From Odontocerum albicorne (taxonomy: Eukaryota; Arthropoda; Insecta; Trichoptera; Odontoceridae): DNA of 64,000 nt. Location: the NCBI GenBank assembly GCA_949825065.1, contig OX463859.1, positions 22,523,847-22,587,846 of the forward strand, given 5' to 3'. A model generated the notes under the pieces. It had not been told where the DNA came from and did not search any database. It saw only the letters and a list, made by a program, of their open reading frames with translations. Below, piece after piece: positions 23,801 to 33,600 of this stretch. The position numbers and the translations under genes are program-made. Positions within the stretch are counted from its first letter, which is position 1. Each line of letters opens with the position of its first letter.

Positions 23801-24070
23801 TTCCAATAATCAAGTTCGTTAACTGAACTTTTATATTTATGTGATATTGTGATTATCATCCTTATCGAACCGGGACATCTGCGTGCCAAGAAATTACGCT
23901 AACATCTAGATCACGGTGCCTACAAATGACAAATTGTTTCAAATCAACTGTGAATGTGATTAATGGGAAGTTACCATGAAAACTGTTGTTTATTAATAGT
24001 TTGATTAATATTATTATATTCAATGAAAAAGGCACTAGCATTTATTCAACAATAAAAATAATTAATAATT
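23801..24070 (+). other. Probable 3' UTR with AATAAA signal
   Basis: After the stop codon the sequence contains a polyadenylation signal aataaa at 24051-24056, so the transcript probably ends around 24070. No other signal of this kind lies nearer to the stop. Confidence 0.6.
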
Positions 24071-24526
24071 TTCACAATGTGTACATTTCATTTTGTGAAC
24101 GAGTGAGCAAATATTCGTTGGCGATTATTTCGTCTTTAAAATAATACGTTAAAGTAAATACTCCTTGAATCCTACGCAAATCCTCTTTCAAATATTGAAT
24201 GTCCAAACCTTGAAAACATAAAAAAAAACTCGTTCACTCAGTGATAATGTATCAATTTCGATAAATTTAAAAAAATAATTTATTTTAATTTTATAATATT
24301 TTGTGTAAATTAATATTAAAAAAAATGTCTTATCCTTAGAAATAAACTTATTTATTTATTTATAAAGTTTTTTTTCTTTTCTTAAAAAAATGTTCTTAAA
24401 CCGATAATTTTTAACTGAGAGCAGAAAACATTGAGTGTATTTTATTATATTTTCTGTCAATATTTTTTTATGAAAAATCAAATGAGTAAAGTTTTGTTGC
24501 ATTGTATTACACTGTAAAAAGTACAA
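24071..24526. other. Gene-free stretch
   Basis: AT-rich DNA without recognisable content. Confidence 0.5.
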
Positions 24527-24695
24527 CCTGGCGGTAGTTTTGCGATGTAACAATCTCTTCCAACCAACTAGAAATATTTTTTTAAAAGGCCATGAGTGAA
24601 AACCTGATAAGCAATCATTTCAAAACAATCGAGTATCAGAAGGAATCGAACTCGTTAGGAGATAAGTGTCTTACCTACTAGACTACAGAGAGAAT
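24527..24695 (-). repeat. SINE A copy
   Basis: Plus-strand order: gtaacaatctcttccaacca, ggccatgagtgaaaacc, a bridge, then a B box in reverse (ggaatcgaactc) and the reverse A-box side (cttacctactagactac). A fairly complete copy of about 170 bases. Confidence 0.75.
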
Positions 24696-24854
24696 GCTAG
24701 ATGGCCAGTCTATCATGTGAATATATATACTATATGTCGACATTGTATACACAACTATTCTATGCGCAAGCATACATAACTATAAAAAAGTAAACACTAG
24801 CTGACAAATAAAAATCTGAGGTGATAAATATTATATTATACATTTATTGTGAGG

Positions 24855-25025
24855 TAGATGGCCGCACGGTAACACATTGGATCTCCGTGCGGAAGGCCTC
24901 TAGTTCAAACCCCGCGCTGTGTTTCTCCCCTCAAATGACACAGGTATTTTTTTTTCCATCAAGTATTCAGGGGTATTAAGCATACCAATGACTTCGAGCA
25001 TATCTATACTTTAAAAAAAACAGTT
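24855..25025 (+). repeat. SINE B, 3'-truncated
   Basis: Head gcacggtaacacattggatc with ccgtgcggaagg, B box agttcaaaccccgcgctgtg, then tcccctcaaatgacacaggt and ttcaggggtattaagcatac, ending in an A-rich run. The second half of SINE B (present at 45.8-46.0 kb) is missing. Confidence 0.8.
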
Positions 25026-25175
25026 TTTTTTACAATGGACCGATACCATCAATCCGTTCTATGGGCAGATGATAACTGCATTATATATATAGTATTTCGC
25101 CCTATTTGCTGCATGCTTAAAATGTAAGATTTAAAATATCAACAGCTTTTGTACAAAAAATACCAACCTTAAAAA

Positions 25176-25725
25176 TAGGGCGTCTCAAAAAAAAGTGAAC
25201 GTACTTTTAATGACTATAAATTAAGTATTTGACTAGGTATATCAACTATAAAAACTCTAAAGTAAATAAAACAGACACCGTTTTTTTTTAAATATTGCAA
25301 ATCCTTCAATTAAAAGCCATTCTGGTCCATGCACTGTTGATAACGTGGAATCGCTTAAATCACGTTTTTGTTAAGGCGCATTATCTTTCAATAGTTGATC
25401 TTAACTCATTAATTGTTGACGGTTTTGTGTCATAAAATTTATTTTTAATGAGTTTATATTGTATAAAAAAAGTCTATTGGCGTGAGGTCTGGGAAGTGTG
25501 GGGGGCATTCAATGGTAGCTCTACGTCCGATTACTCTGTTTGGCAAATTTACATCAAGACAAGCCCTAACATCACGATGGTGGTGAAAAGGTACACAATT
25601 TTTCTAGAAATAAAAGTCCTAATTATATGTAAACTCATCACGAACACGTGGTACAACAAATTCTTGCAGCAAGTTTGAGTAAACGGTACGGTATAAAAGC
25701 GGGTATACATTTTTTGGACACCCTA
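25176..25725 (-). mobile_element. Deleted Tc1/mariner-type element with terminal repeats
   Basis: Bounded by inverted ends TAGGGCGTCTCAAAAAAAAG and, on the other strand, TAGGGTGTCCAAAAAATGTA; TA at each outer edge fits the TA target of this superfamily. The minus strand encodes a transposase relic with ECPPHFPDLTPIDFF, the decayed W-P-P-x-S-P-D-L-T-P-x-D-F-F motif, preceded by NRVIG-type residues; the N-terminal two thirds are missing and several stops are present. Total 550 bases against well over 1 kb for a complete element. Cannot move itself. Confidence 0.85.
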
Positions 25726-26097
25726 TTTAAACAAAAACTTAGTAAATAAATTAATATAAAAAAACAACATGTATCATTTATTTTTTATACTAAAAACTCA
25801 ATCGTACTTGTATATTTTTCATTAAAATATCAAATTTGCGTGTCATCGAGAAATTAATTTCGTTTTTTACGTCGAATGCGAAAAATTTATATTTAGACGC
25901 AACTTGCTTCTAGACGGTGCTTTTTGATGTTATCGGTATCTTAGCAACCTTTCGTGTTGTAGAACGCTGATTATTCTGCATCAAAGCCTTGAGTTAATCG
26001 TCAACACTGGTTATCGGCCTCTAGAGGTTACATTATCTTGGACTATTTAATTACGATTTTCTTTAAACCACATTTGAAACACACGATTGCTTACAAC
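25726..26097. other. Gene-free stretch
   Basis: Nothing recognised between the mariner-type element and the hAT-type MITE. Confidence 0.5.
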
Positions 26098-26105
26098 ATA
26101 GTCAC

Positions 26106-26508
26106 CAGCGGCGGCCGGTCCCGAGGTGCGCTGGTGCGCTGGGCACCAACTCCCTTCGAGACGCTGAGCGAATATGATATATCGCTGTCTCACGGTTTAC
26201 TGTACGTCTCTGTCTGCCCTATATGAATTTGCGTTTCCGTCCGGTGCGTATTGGAGATCGCTCCGGTAGTATTGGCAAACTTGGCCAGTCAATTTGAAAT
26301 GCATATTTAAACAAAAATTATTTTAATGTTTTTTTTAATTGTGATTTAAATAAAAATCCTCGTACTATTTGTCAGTATTCTTACACATATTTAATCTATA
26401 CAAATATTTAACATTTTTGGAAGTCATGTTTGCGAATATATAATTTAATTATTGCGAATTATTTCTCCGGTTCAGCGCACCAACGCACCTCTAGACCAGC
26501 CGCCGCTG
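26106..26508. mobile_element. hAT-type MITE (403 bp)
   Basis: Terminal inverted repeats of about 35 bases begin CAGCGGCGGCCGGTC at the left and CAGCGGCGGCTGGTC at the right (other strand). A perfect 8-bp direct repeat ATAGTCAC lies immediately outside both ends (26098-26105, 26509-26516). An 8-bp duplication and CAG-type ends are typical of hAT elements. No transposase inside; the core is AT-rich, so it needed a partner enzyme to move. GC-rich ends stand out against the surroundings. P or Merlin elements also make 8-bp duplications but have different ends. Confidence 0.9.
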
Positions 26509-26516
26509 ATAGTCAC

Positions 26517-28764
26517 TATAACACTCAACATATATTTTTTGTGTCACTATTCCGTCTGCGGTAGAAAAAAATATCAAGCACGGCAAATACAATAAATTTT
26601 TTCAACCTTCAAATGTTCAAGCATTTTTGTTAAATAATGGTCTAAAAATGTGCTATTACCTTTCATAATAATATGCATTCAGCATGTTTAGAATGAAGTT
26701 AGTAATGAAAATTTACTCCTAATCACGTCTATCTGAAAAATACAGAAATGTTTCTCAATATATTCATATAGGAATTGTGAGATTTCGCTAAAAATCATCA
26801 AAATGTTTACTATTTATTTATTTATTATTTATTTATTTATTGCTCGTAAAAGAAATAAAGCAGAGCAAAAAAGAATTCAACGTTTATTTTAAAATATTTA
26901 TTTTATGTACGAGTATTAGCAGTATTTTTTTTATAGAAGTTGTGTTTTATCAATTGAATAAATGATTCCATGTTAAGTTAAAAATCCCTTCACAGAACAT
27001 TTTTGAGTAAGTTTTCATAATAAAAATTGCCATCTCTGGTCCAATATTAAAAACTAGATGGCCCGATAAGCACACTCGATGATGGAGAAAGTGAATCAGC
27101 CATTTTGGTGCTGGGTCGCCTTTCACTGATCCACGACACAAGTTATTTGGCGATGGAATACTTGAGAAACATATTCACAGGGGGCGTGATATATCAAATT
27201 TCGAATAGAAGTAACCTCCAAAGGTTTATTCAGCTCTTATGATATAACTTTATTTTCTTCTTATGTGGGTATTTTTCATGACATAATATGAAATACACCC
27301 ATATCCATATAAAACAAAGAATATCTTCTTAAATTTATCTTTTATTTTTTGTTTGTCTTCTTTTTCATATAACGTTTATTTATTACCATTACTTAAATTA
27401 TGATCCATTGGCCAAAAACACAACGATGCATGACGACATTTATCATACACAAAAAAGGTTGTCAAAAAAGTTTTTATCGTTAAAATTATAATAGTCTAAT
27501 CAAGTTATTATAAGGGGTCTGACTTCATTATGAAATTCTTGATGAGTATTCTTTGCCAAGTTATTTTTTCAATTCTTGCCCTTTTGATGAAACTTTTGAT
27601 TTTACTCCAAAGAATTCGAGATAGTTTTTCGTTTTATTAAAAGTTCAATTATGGCGTTATTTATTTCTGAAATATTAAGATAATTTTACCCTTAACGAGA
27701 GTTTATTACAAAATTACTTATAACTTTTCTAAAGGTCTTTTTTTTTACTTTTTTTATTTTAATTAAAAAAAGTTGAGAACACCTCGAATCAGAAATATAT
27801 ATGTTAGAAGTCTGATATTAGAAATTAAAATATGCCACAAAACTCACTCTTTTACCCTTTTTCATTTTAAAGAAATTGGGTACAAAAGTTACTTTTTACT
27901 AATAATTAAAGAAATAGGGTTATTAATTTAAGTATTACTTACGGTTTTAAATATTAAGTACTGCATTAATTTATTACTTATGATTAAAGAAAAAAGGTAA
28001 TTACTTAATTTTCTTATTTATGATGGATAGTATACTTTTTTATTTATGTTCTCAGCTACCCAAGCAAAATATTTCTTGGAATTTTTCTTGGAATTTCCAT
28101 TTTGTTTTTATTTAGGCCCATACTTGGAAGATTTTAATAAAAAAAATATATTTTGCTCCTTCATAAGTAAAAAATAATTTTAATGAGAAATTAAAAATTA
28201 AAATACTTTGTTATTCTAATAATTACATTTATTCCCGTGACACGTGTTTATCTCTCCCATATCAAGGCTCTCTTCAGGCAGAATGTGTGTGTGTGTTCCT
28301 ACCTCGTATCTCGAAGCGTGGTAAAAGCTAGAAACATATGTCTGGAGGATTAATGTTATTAGTGAAATAAAAGGGATTTTTGTTGAATATTAAAAAAATT
28401 AAGCACCATTAAGTTAAAATTAAAATCTTTGATAAACCTGAAATGAAAGTAAACTTTTATGTACAATGAAACAACTCAGGTAGAATAAGGTCAGCAATAA
28501 ACAAATTTATATTGTATTGTATCCTGCTTTTATTGTTTATGAGACAACCTTACGGTTTATTAATATACGTCATACCATAGTCAATATCTTCCAGCCTACC
28601 AGAAAAGTTTTAAACCAATGGTAATCAAATTCGTAACCTCCAAGTTGAAGGACATAACATACCAACCAATGCATGAGAATCGTATTTTGGTCTTGCAATT
28701 TTACTTTTGTTTATAACAATAAAGATGTGTATAGTACTTTATTACACTTCCGCTGTATAAATTA
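26517..28764. other. Long stretch without supported genes
   Basis: AT-rich. Contains a (ATTT)n-like tract at 26810-26842, a short (TG)n tract near 28285, and one 63-codon open frame at 27051-27239 on the plus strand whose peptide (with ESESAILVLGRLSLIHDTSY) is not AT-driven but resembles no family I know. Confidence 0.45.
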
Positions 28765-28951
28765 CAATCTGACAAAGTTATTGCCATGCGACAATCTTTT
28801 AAAACCAATCAGTAAGATATCAAGAGATAAAGTTAAAATGATCTGATAATAAAAACTTCATTATTTAAAAAAAATGTATAAACAGGAATCGAACTCGTTA
28901 ACTTAACGATCGGAAAACAGATGTTTTATTGATTCAACCACGGAGGTCGTG
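28765..28951 (-). repeat. SINE A copy
   Basis: Plus-strand order: ttgccatgcgacaatctttt, a bridge of A-rich DNA, then gaatcgaactcgttaac (reverse B box) and gattcaaccacggaggtcgt (reverse 5' end of the tRNA-like head). Essentially the same ends as the 44.7 kb copy. Confidence 0.7.
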
Positions 28952-29449
28952 ATTCGAATGAAAAAACCTAGAAAAAAAAATCTAAAATGATATCCAGTTT
29001 AATCTAGAAAAAAAAACATTATTTTAGTTTAATATATCTGGGGAAGATGTCACCCATAAAAAACTAACAGGAAATCGAATCAACAATATAATATCACGTG
29101 AAAATTTGACAAATCAGGAGGAAATTGGGTTTAGATAGATTCTGAGCGAATATACTCAATATTCAGAAAGGAAAAGGCATATCTGGACATTTTTAAGGGA
29201 TCATAAATTGATTTTTTTTGTTGTACCGAAGCTAAAATCAAATTATACTGATGACTTCATTCATTCGTATGGTATGGGTAACCTTCGTTGCCTCGGTATG
29301 GGTAACCTCGAGTCGCCTGGCCATACGTCAACATGGCCAGGCGGCTCAGTAGGGTCCATATGTCTGTGGCATTTGCGGGAGGGAGTGCGCGTCCAGGATC
29401 GGGATGTTCTCTCACAAAAGATCACACGATCGACATGGGAGAACGGTTC
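28952..29449. other. Unassigned, with a GC-rich patch and small hairpin
   Basis: From 29260 the sequence becomes GC-richer. It contains a duplicated ggtatgggtaacct (29270 and 29296) and a perfect stem gcctggccat / atggccaggc (29315-29324 and 29333-29342) with an 8-base loop. No protein function can be read. Confidence 0.5.
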
Positions 29450-29515
29450 AGGACTGACGTTGGAGTGACGAGGGGATCCTCGACTGCGAGGCCCGGCAAT
29501 GGTCGATAACCTTCA
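29450..29515 (+). repeat. SINE B 3' end fragment
   Basis: The words tgacgttggagtgacgagg and ggatcctcgactgcgaggcc match the last part of the full SINE B at 45970-46025. Confidence 0.7.
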
Positions 29516-29619
29516 AAATATCTGAATTTATAATGCAGACACGTTAAAGAACGTCACCGGGAGACAGTATCGTATTTCAGTAATTCCTACTTGTAATTTC
29601 ACTGATTGTAATTTCACAT

Positions 29620-29745
29620 TGAAATAGGTCGTCGGTTCAAACCCCGCGCTGCGCTAATCCCCTCGAACGACACAGACACTTTTTTCCGCATAGTGTTCGA
29701 AGGTATTAAGGATACCTCTGGCTTCGGTCATATCTATTATTTAAA
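29620..29745 (+). repeat. SINE B head, 3'-truncated
   Basis: Starts within the B-box region (cggttcaaaccccgcgctgc), then atcccctcgaacgacacaga and gaaggtattaaggatacctc, ending in ctattatttaaaaaa. Both the tRNA 5' half and the SINE body are missing. Confidence 0.75.
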
Positions 29746-29806
29746 AAAATACTTTATATTAATTTTTATTTAAATACATCTGGCGCCATTTAATGGAACC
29801 CTCTTA

Positions 29807-30128
29807 TTTGTATAAAATCAAAACACTGTCACTTGGTTTACTCCCACTTTATTTATTGCTTATCGAAATGCATTTCAACACTTGCTGTGTAACCATCAGA
29901 TGAGTTGACAAGAACTGAAGTACTTATTAATTACATAGTATTTGTACGTGTGTTGTTTATTACTTAATTTTGGGAGTGGTAAATAAACCATGAACAACAC
30001 ACATATAAATGTAGTTTAAAATATATACTTGTCAACTCACCTGATAATAGTAAAATTAGTGTTGAAATGCATTGTAATATGAAAAAAATAAAACAAAGGG
30101 ATAGTGTTTTAATTTTGTACTACATTGC
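29807..30128. mobile_element. Inverted-pair element, family 3 (PLE-like)
   Basis: Left arm from 29807 (gtataaaatcaaaacactgt ... atgcatttcaacact ... catcagatgagttgacaag) faces a right arm that is its diverged reverse complement (cttgtcaactcacctgataa ... agtgttgaaatgcattgtaa ... gatagtgttttaattttgta). The 8-bp word CCCTCTTA lies outside both (29799-29806, 30129-30136), a probable target duplication. The order CTGAT..A / stem / GAAA in the arms is like unit P, but the sequence is unrelated. Confidence 0.7.
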
Positions 30129-30342
30129 CCCTCTTACCGAGATAAGAGGTTCTTAGTAAATTATTATCGGAGTACTTTTTAATTCGAAAAGGATACTTGG
30201 ATCCCATTTTTTCTTTGCGTGTGTTTATGGAAAAAACGTATGGCAAAATATGTCACATTAAGCCAGCTTTTTGCATTAAAATCAATATCTGGTAACTCTT
30301 AGCTAACGGGATAGGCAAAAAGGTTATGTGTATTAATTTTTA

Positions 30343-30727
30343 TGTGCTGACTGCGATAATTTCTACATAGGAAAGACAAGATCATTTGAAAAGAGATTTC
30401 GTGAACACAAATCAGCCTTAACAAAGCGTCTTATTTATATTTATTGAAAAAATGACTAATCATTGTCCCCGTGAAAATCATACATTTTCTATAGATGACG
30501 TCAAATTCGTGCATATCAGTATGAATGGAAATAAATTGAACATATTAGAAGCTCTAGAAATGTCCAAATCAGTGCATTGGGATGAACAATTGGCAAACAC
30601 ATACGAGTATATGGCCAAGATTTCACCGCTGCTTGCTAACGTTGTCTCCTGCCTCCCTCAGCCTATAATCTCCAAACCCGAATTATTTCCGTTAGAAGCG
30701 TGTATGTCGGTACCAGTTCGAAAATAA
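30343..30727 (+). pseudogene. Penelope-like element GIY-YIG endonuclease, frameshifted
   Basis: First piece (30343-30444) reads CADCDNFYIGKTRSFEKRF then REHKSALTK: a C-x-x-C pair followed by the GIY-YIG hallmark F-Y-I-G-K-T and R-x-x-x-F-E-K-R-F-R-E-H. A frame change then leads into 30452-30727, which reads NHCPRENHTF and later NILEALEM, the H-x(5)-H pair and the conserved 'leAleM' end of the PLE endonuclease domain. The two Cys and two His fit the CCHH zinc-finger-like signature of PLE endonucleases, which cut the target for reverse transcription. The reverse transcriptase part is missing upstream, so this is a 5'-truncated, broken copy. The stop at 30725 is followed at once by the PLE 3' region. 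Family assignment is by motif only. Confidence 0.85.
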
Positions 30728-30890
30728 TTCAATCTTGTTTGTGTTTACCTGATGATGAGGTGAAAACCTTGAAACCGGTAGGGTTATATCGTTACATAAA
30801 GTGGAATAAACAGTATTTGATAAAACAAATTATAAGGTCTTGAAACCTCCACAGTGTTAATGCCTTAACTATAAACGATATAAAATGATT
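30728..30890 (+). mobile_element. PLE 3' region, single forward copy
   Basis: Follows the endonuclease stop: tcaatcttgtttgtgtttac, then ctgatgatgaggtgaaaacc, tgaaaccggtagggttatat, taaagtggaataaacagt and the terminal segment ending gccttaactataaa. This is the parental sequence of the palindromic unit P copies elsewhere in the window. Confidence 0.85.
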
Positions 30891-31299
30891 TTATTTGATT
30901 TTCCCTGCTTGTTGTTTATCCCGTTTGTCTTGATTATTTTCTATGTCAGACAACAGCTGATTTTCGTTGTAATTTGGTGTCGTTCTAATAATGTTGTTAA
31001 TGAAAATAATATATATTTAAAAATAGTTGAAACATCACATATCATGTCACGGTGATTACTAAAACACGACATTTAGTATAAAAAGGTCAGATAAAACAAA
31101 TCGTCACACACGTTTCAAACAAAGCTCACACGGGATTCGAATTTCAATTATACTCTCCAATAAACACATTTGGAAAAATCAACGGCGTACATAACACAAA
31201 CATATTTTTCCCAACATGCCATACGCTACATGTGAACTTTAAAAAAAATCAAACGCTAGAAACTTAAAATGTGTTCATTCGTATGGTACGTCTTAACAT
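30891..31299. other. Gene-free stretch
   Basis: No feature recognised. Confidence 0.5.
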
Positions 31300-31385
31300 A
31301 AGCATTTAACGGTTAGCATTCACGCTAGTCAAACGGACGCTCCGGTTTCGATTCCTAATGGATTCACTCACCAACCGATTTTACT
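31300..31385 (+). repeat. SINE D head (tRNA-derived)
   Basis: A-box side aacggttagcattcacgc and B-box-like tccggtttcgattcctaat, spaced as in tRNA genes; the same head occurs on the minus strand at 40250-40330. The acceptor stem does not close, so a tRNA gene is unlikely. Confidence 0.6.
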
Positions 31386-31625
31386 CTAAGGCCGTTTTAT
31401 ATCTGATTGTTTGTTTTTTTTCTGCAACTTACATGTAAATTCCTACAAAGCTTTTAAGTATTATAGTAAAAAGTATTATAAAAATGAAATTCTGCCTAAC
31501 AAAGGGCTACAGCAGATAAAAACTACCGATTAGTTTTGATCTGAACTTTAAATAAAAAGGCCTTAAGTGAAAACATGAATGAGACTTTTTTTTTTTTTTG
31601 TATTCAATCTTACCAACTCTTGGTT

Positions 31626-31985
31626 GCTGAGCCTCGTAGTTGAGGATCTCCTCATTATTGCAACGTCTATTTAGTTAGAAATTGAAGCTGTGTCGTGAAG
31701 TTATTGTTTATTTCTCCTTTTCTCTTCCTTAAGTGAGTGAACCGTTGCAAATCAGCAAACTCATATAGCAACACCGCTGTACTGGATCCGATGACACACC
31801 AAAATGATACGATTGGAGCACAAAGCCATGTTTTTTGTTTTGAAAGAATAAATATAACCGAGGTTATACTCCTAAATACCAGGCGTAAAAAATGTCTGTG
31901 TCATTTGAGAGGTAGAACACAGCGTGGAGCTCGAACCGGCGACCTTCCGTACGGAAGTGCAACGCGTTACCACACGGTCATGCAC
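31626..31985 (-). repeat. SINE B, near full-length
   Basis: On the minus strand: tRNA-like head with gtgtggtaacgcgttgcac and B box gccggttcgagctcc, then atgacacagacattttttac, the body with gtgctccaatcgtatcattt and gatccagtacagcggtg, and the end with cctcaactacgaggctcag. About 360 bases. The head keeps both internal promoter boxes for RNA polymerase III. A short SINE A scrap (taccaactagaccatgaggg) follows at 32010-32040. Confidence 0.85.
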
Positions 31986-32869
31986 CTCACATGGAGTGTC
32001 ATGGGTTAGTCACCTTACCAACTAGACCATGAGGGTCTCCATATTCTAATGCATAAATAAAAAATATCTGACCAACCACAAACAAGATCTTAATGAAGAC
32101 CTAAACATTGACGATATATTGACTTATTTGAAGATATCTGGGGAGAAAGAACATTTAAAAAAACGAGAACTGTTAGAAATAGATCCACATCATCAAAATC
32201 AGAAAAAAAATTAAGTTATACCATTGGACATCAAAACAATAAGGCAAATAAAAAATAACTTCAGACATTTTACACTTGAATTCAAGAATCCAGATGATAT
32301 TATTTATTTATTTATTGTATCTTTTTGATATACAAATGAACATATGACAAGTTATACAAGTACTTTAGATTATTGAAAAAAAATACAAAACTTTGTCCTA
32401 AACTTACATGGAGATACAAAAAGCAGTAGTAATAAAGTGTTAGTGACTTTAGTCTTTCGATTTGAGTTATTTCTTAAATAGGTTGAACCAGTTAGGATAC
32501 AATTCTAAATTGATCTTAATGGTCAGGAGACAGTGCTTTTGTCAAGTTGTTAAAAAAAAAAGAATATGTTACCTGGTAGTTCATCAAGATCTGTGCCTTT
32601 TTGTCACCCACAGGAATCTCAAGAAATCGGACGCCCATCCTACAGTATACACTAGTGGTACTTTAGAGAGATTCACAGCATTGACTTAACAAAAGAAGAC
32701 ATGGAATTTCGGGCTGTGAATCAACATGACTTCAAGCGTTTTATGAATTCTCTATGTTCCTGATGGGATAAATAGATTGATGATGACTTAGATCTCTAAA
32801 GCGTCAATTTTATCATGATTGTTATACAAAAATCTTTTATTTGACCAAATTTCAACACATTTAACCCTA
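31986..32869. other. Gene-free stretch
   Basis: Includes an open run around 32065-32210 (peptide with DLNEDLNIDDILTYLKI) and a TTTA-rich tract at 32300. The composition of the first is protein-like, but no family is recognised. Confidence 0.4.
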
Positions 32870-33085
32870 AGAAAATAATAAATAAATACAGGTTTATTGA
32901 TAGCAACAGAGTATGTACATAATACATTTAGACAGATTTCAAGAACATATTAAAAAGATAATACATTAAAAAACAGAAGCTATGAAAAGAACTGGGCTCA
33001 TCTAATAACATTGTAGGGCTAGCCCGCCCACCAATGTAGGGCTAGCCCGACCGCAAGGGCATCGGGGGTCTTCCATCCCACAGCC
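32870..33085 (-). repeat. LINE 3' UTR-like repeat
   Basis: Starts aaataaatacaggtttattg, atagcaacagagtatgtaca: the reverse complement of the end of 8405-9000. Toward 33010 there is a GC-rich duplication of gtagggctagcccg spaced by about 26 bases, followed by gcatcgggggtcttccatcc. Confidence 0.55.
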
Positions 33086-33469
33086 CCGCATATCTAGATT
33101 AGAGAATAAATAAAAAAACAAAAACGTATGACAGAAAATAAAATAAAAAGTAAACCCACATATACCACCTCAGGTTAACTGTCAGCAAAAACGAAAAAAA
33201 TCTCATCAGATGAAGTCTGGGCACAAAGAACCCACCCCTATGCACGTGTGGAGACCTTCAATCATTGTTTCACCTGATAATTTGTCCACTGTGCCCTATT
33301 TTCTGCTAAAAAAAAGGTCTACAGAAGGAAAGCTCCAATACCAAGAAAGTTGCAGCATTTTGGGCTGGTTTAGTTTATTTTATTTATTTATAATAAATAG
33401 TAAAAAAAACGTAACTTATGAAAAATAAGACAAATAATAAAGGGTTATTTAAAAAAATGACACTCAGAT
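33086..33469. other. Gene-free stretch
   Basis: No feature recognised. Confidence 0.5.
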
Positions 33470-33600
33470 ACGGATCTGAGTTTGTTGTCTTTCATTTGTC
33501 GTGTTCTTATTATTTTGACTGTATCTCACAAAGGACATATGAGTGTAATCATTCAAAAATAATTTGACGATTTTTACCGATTGTTGATTATTTACTTGTC
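33470..33600 (+). repeat. Dispersed repeat X, copy 1
   Basis: Contains gatctgagtttgttgtcttt, catttgtcgtgttc and ctgtatctcacaaagga, paralleling the segment at 60036-60180 (gatctgggtttgttgccttt, catttgtcgtatcc, ctgtatctcactgaaga). Type unknown. Confidence 0.6.
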
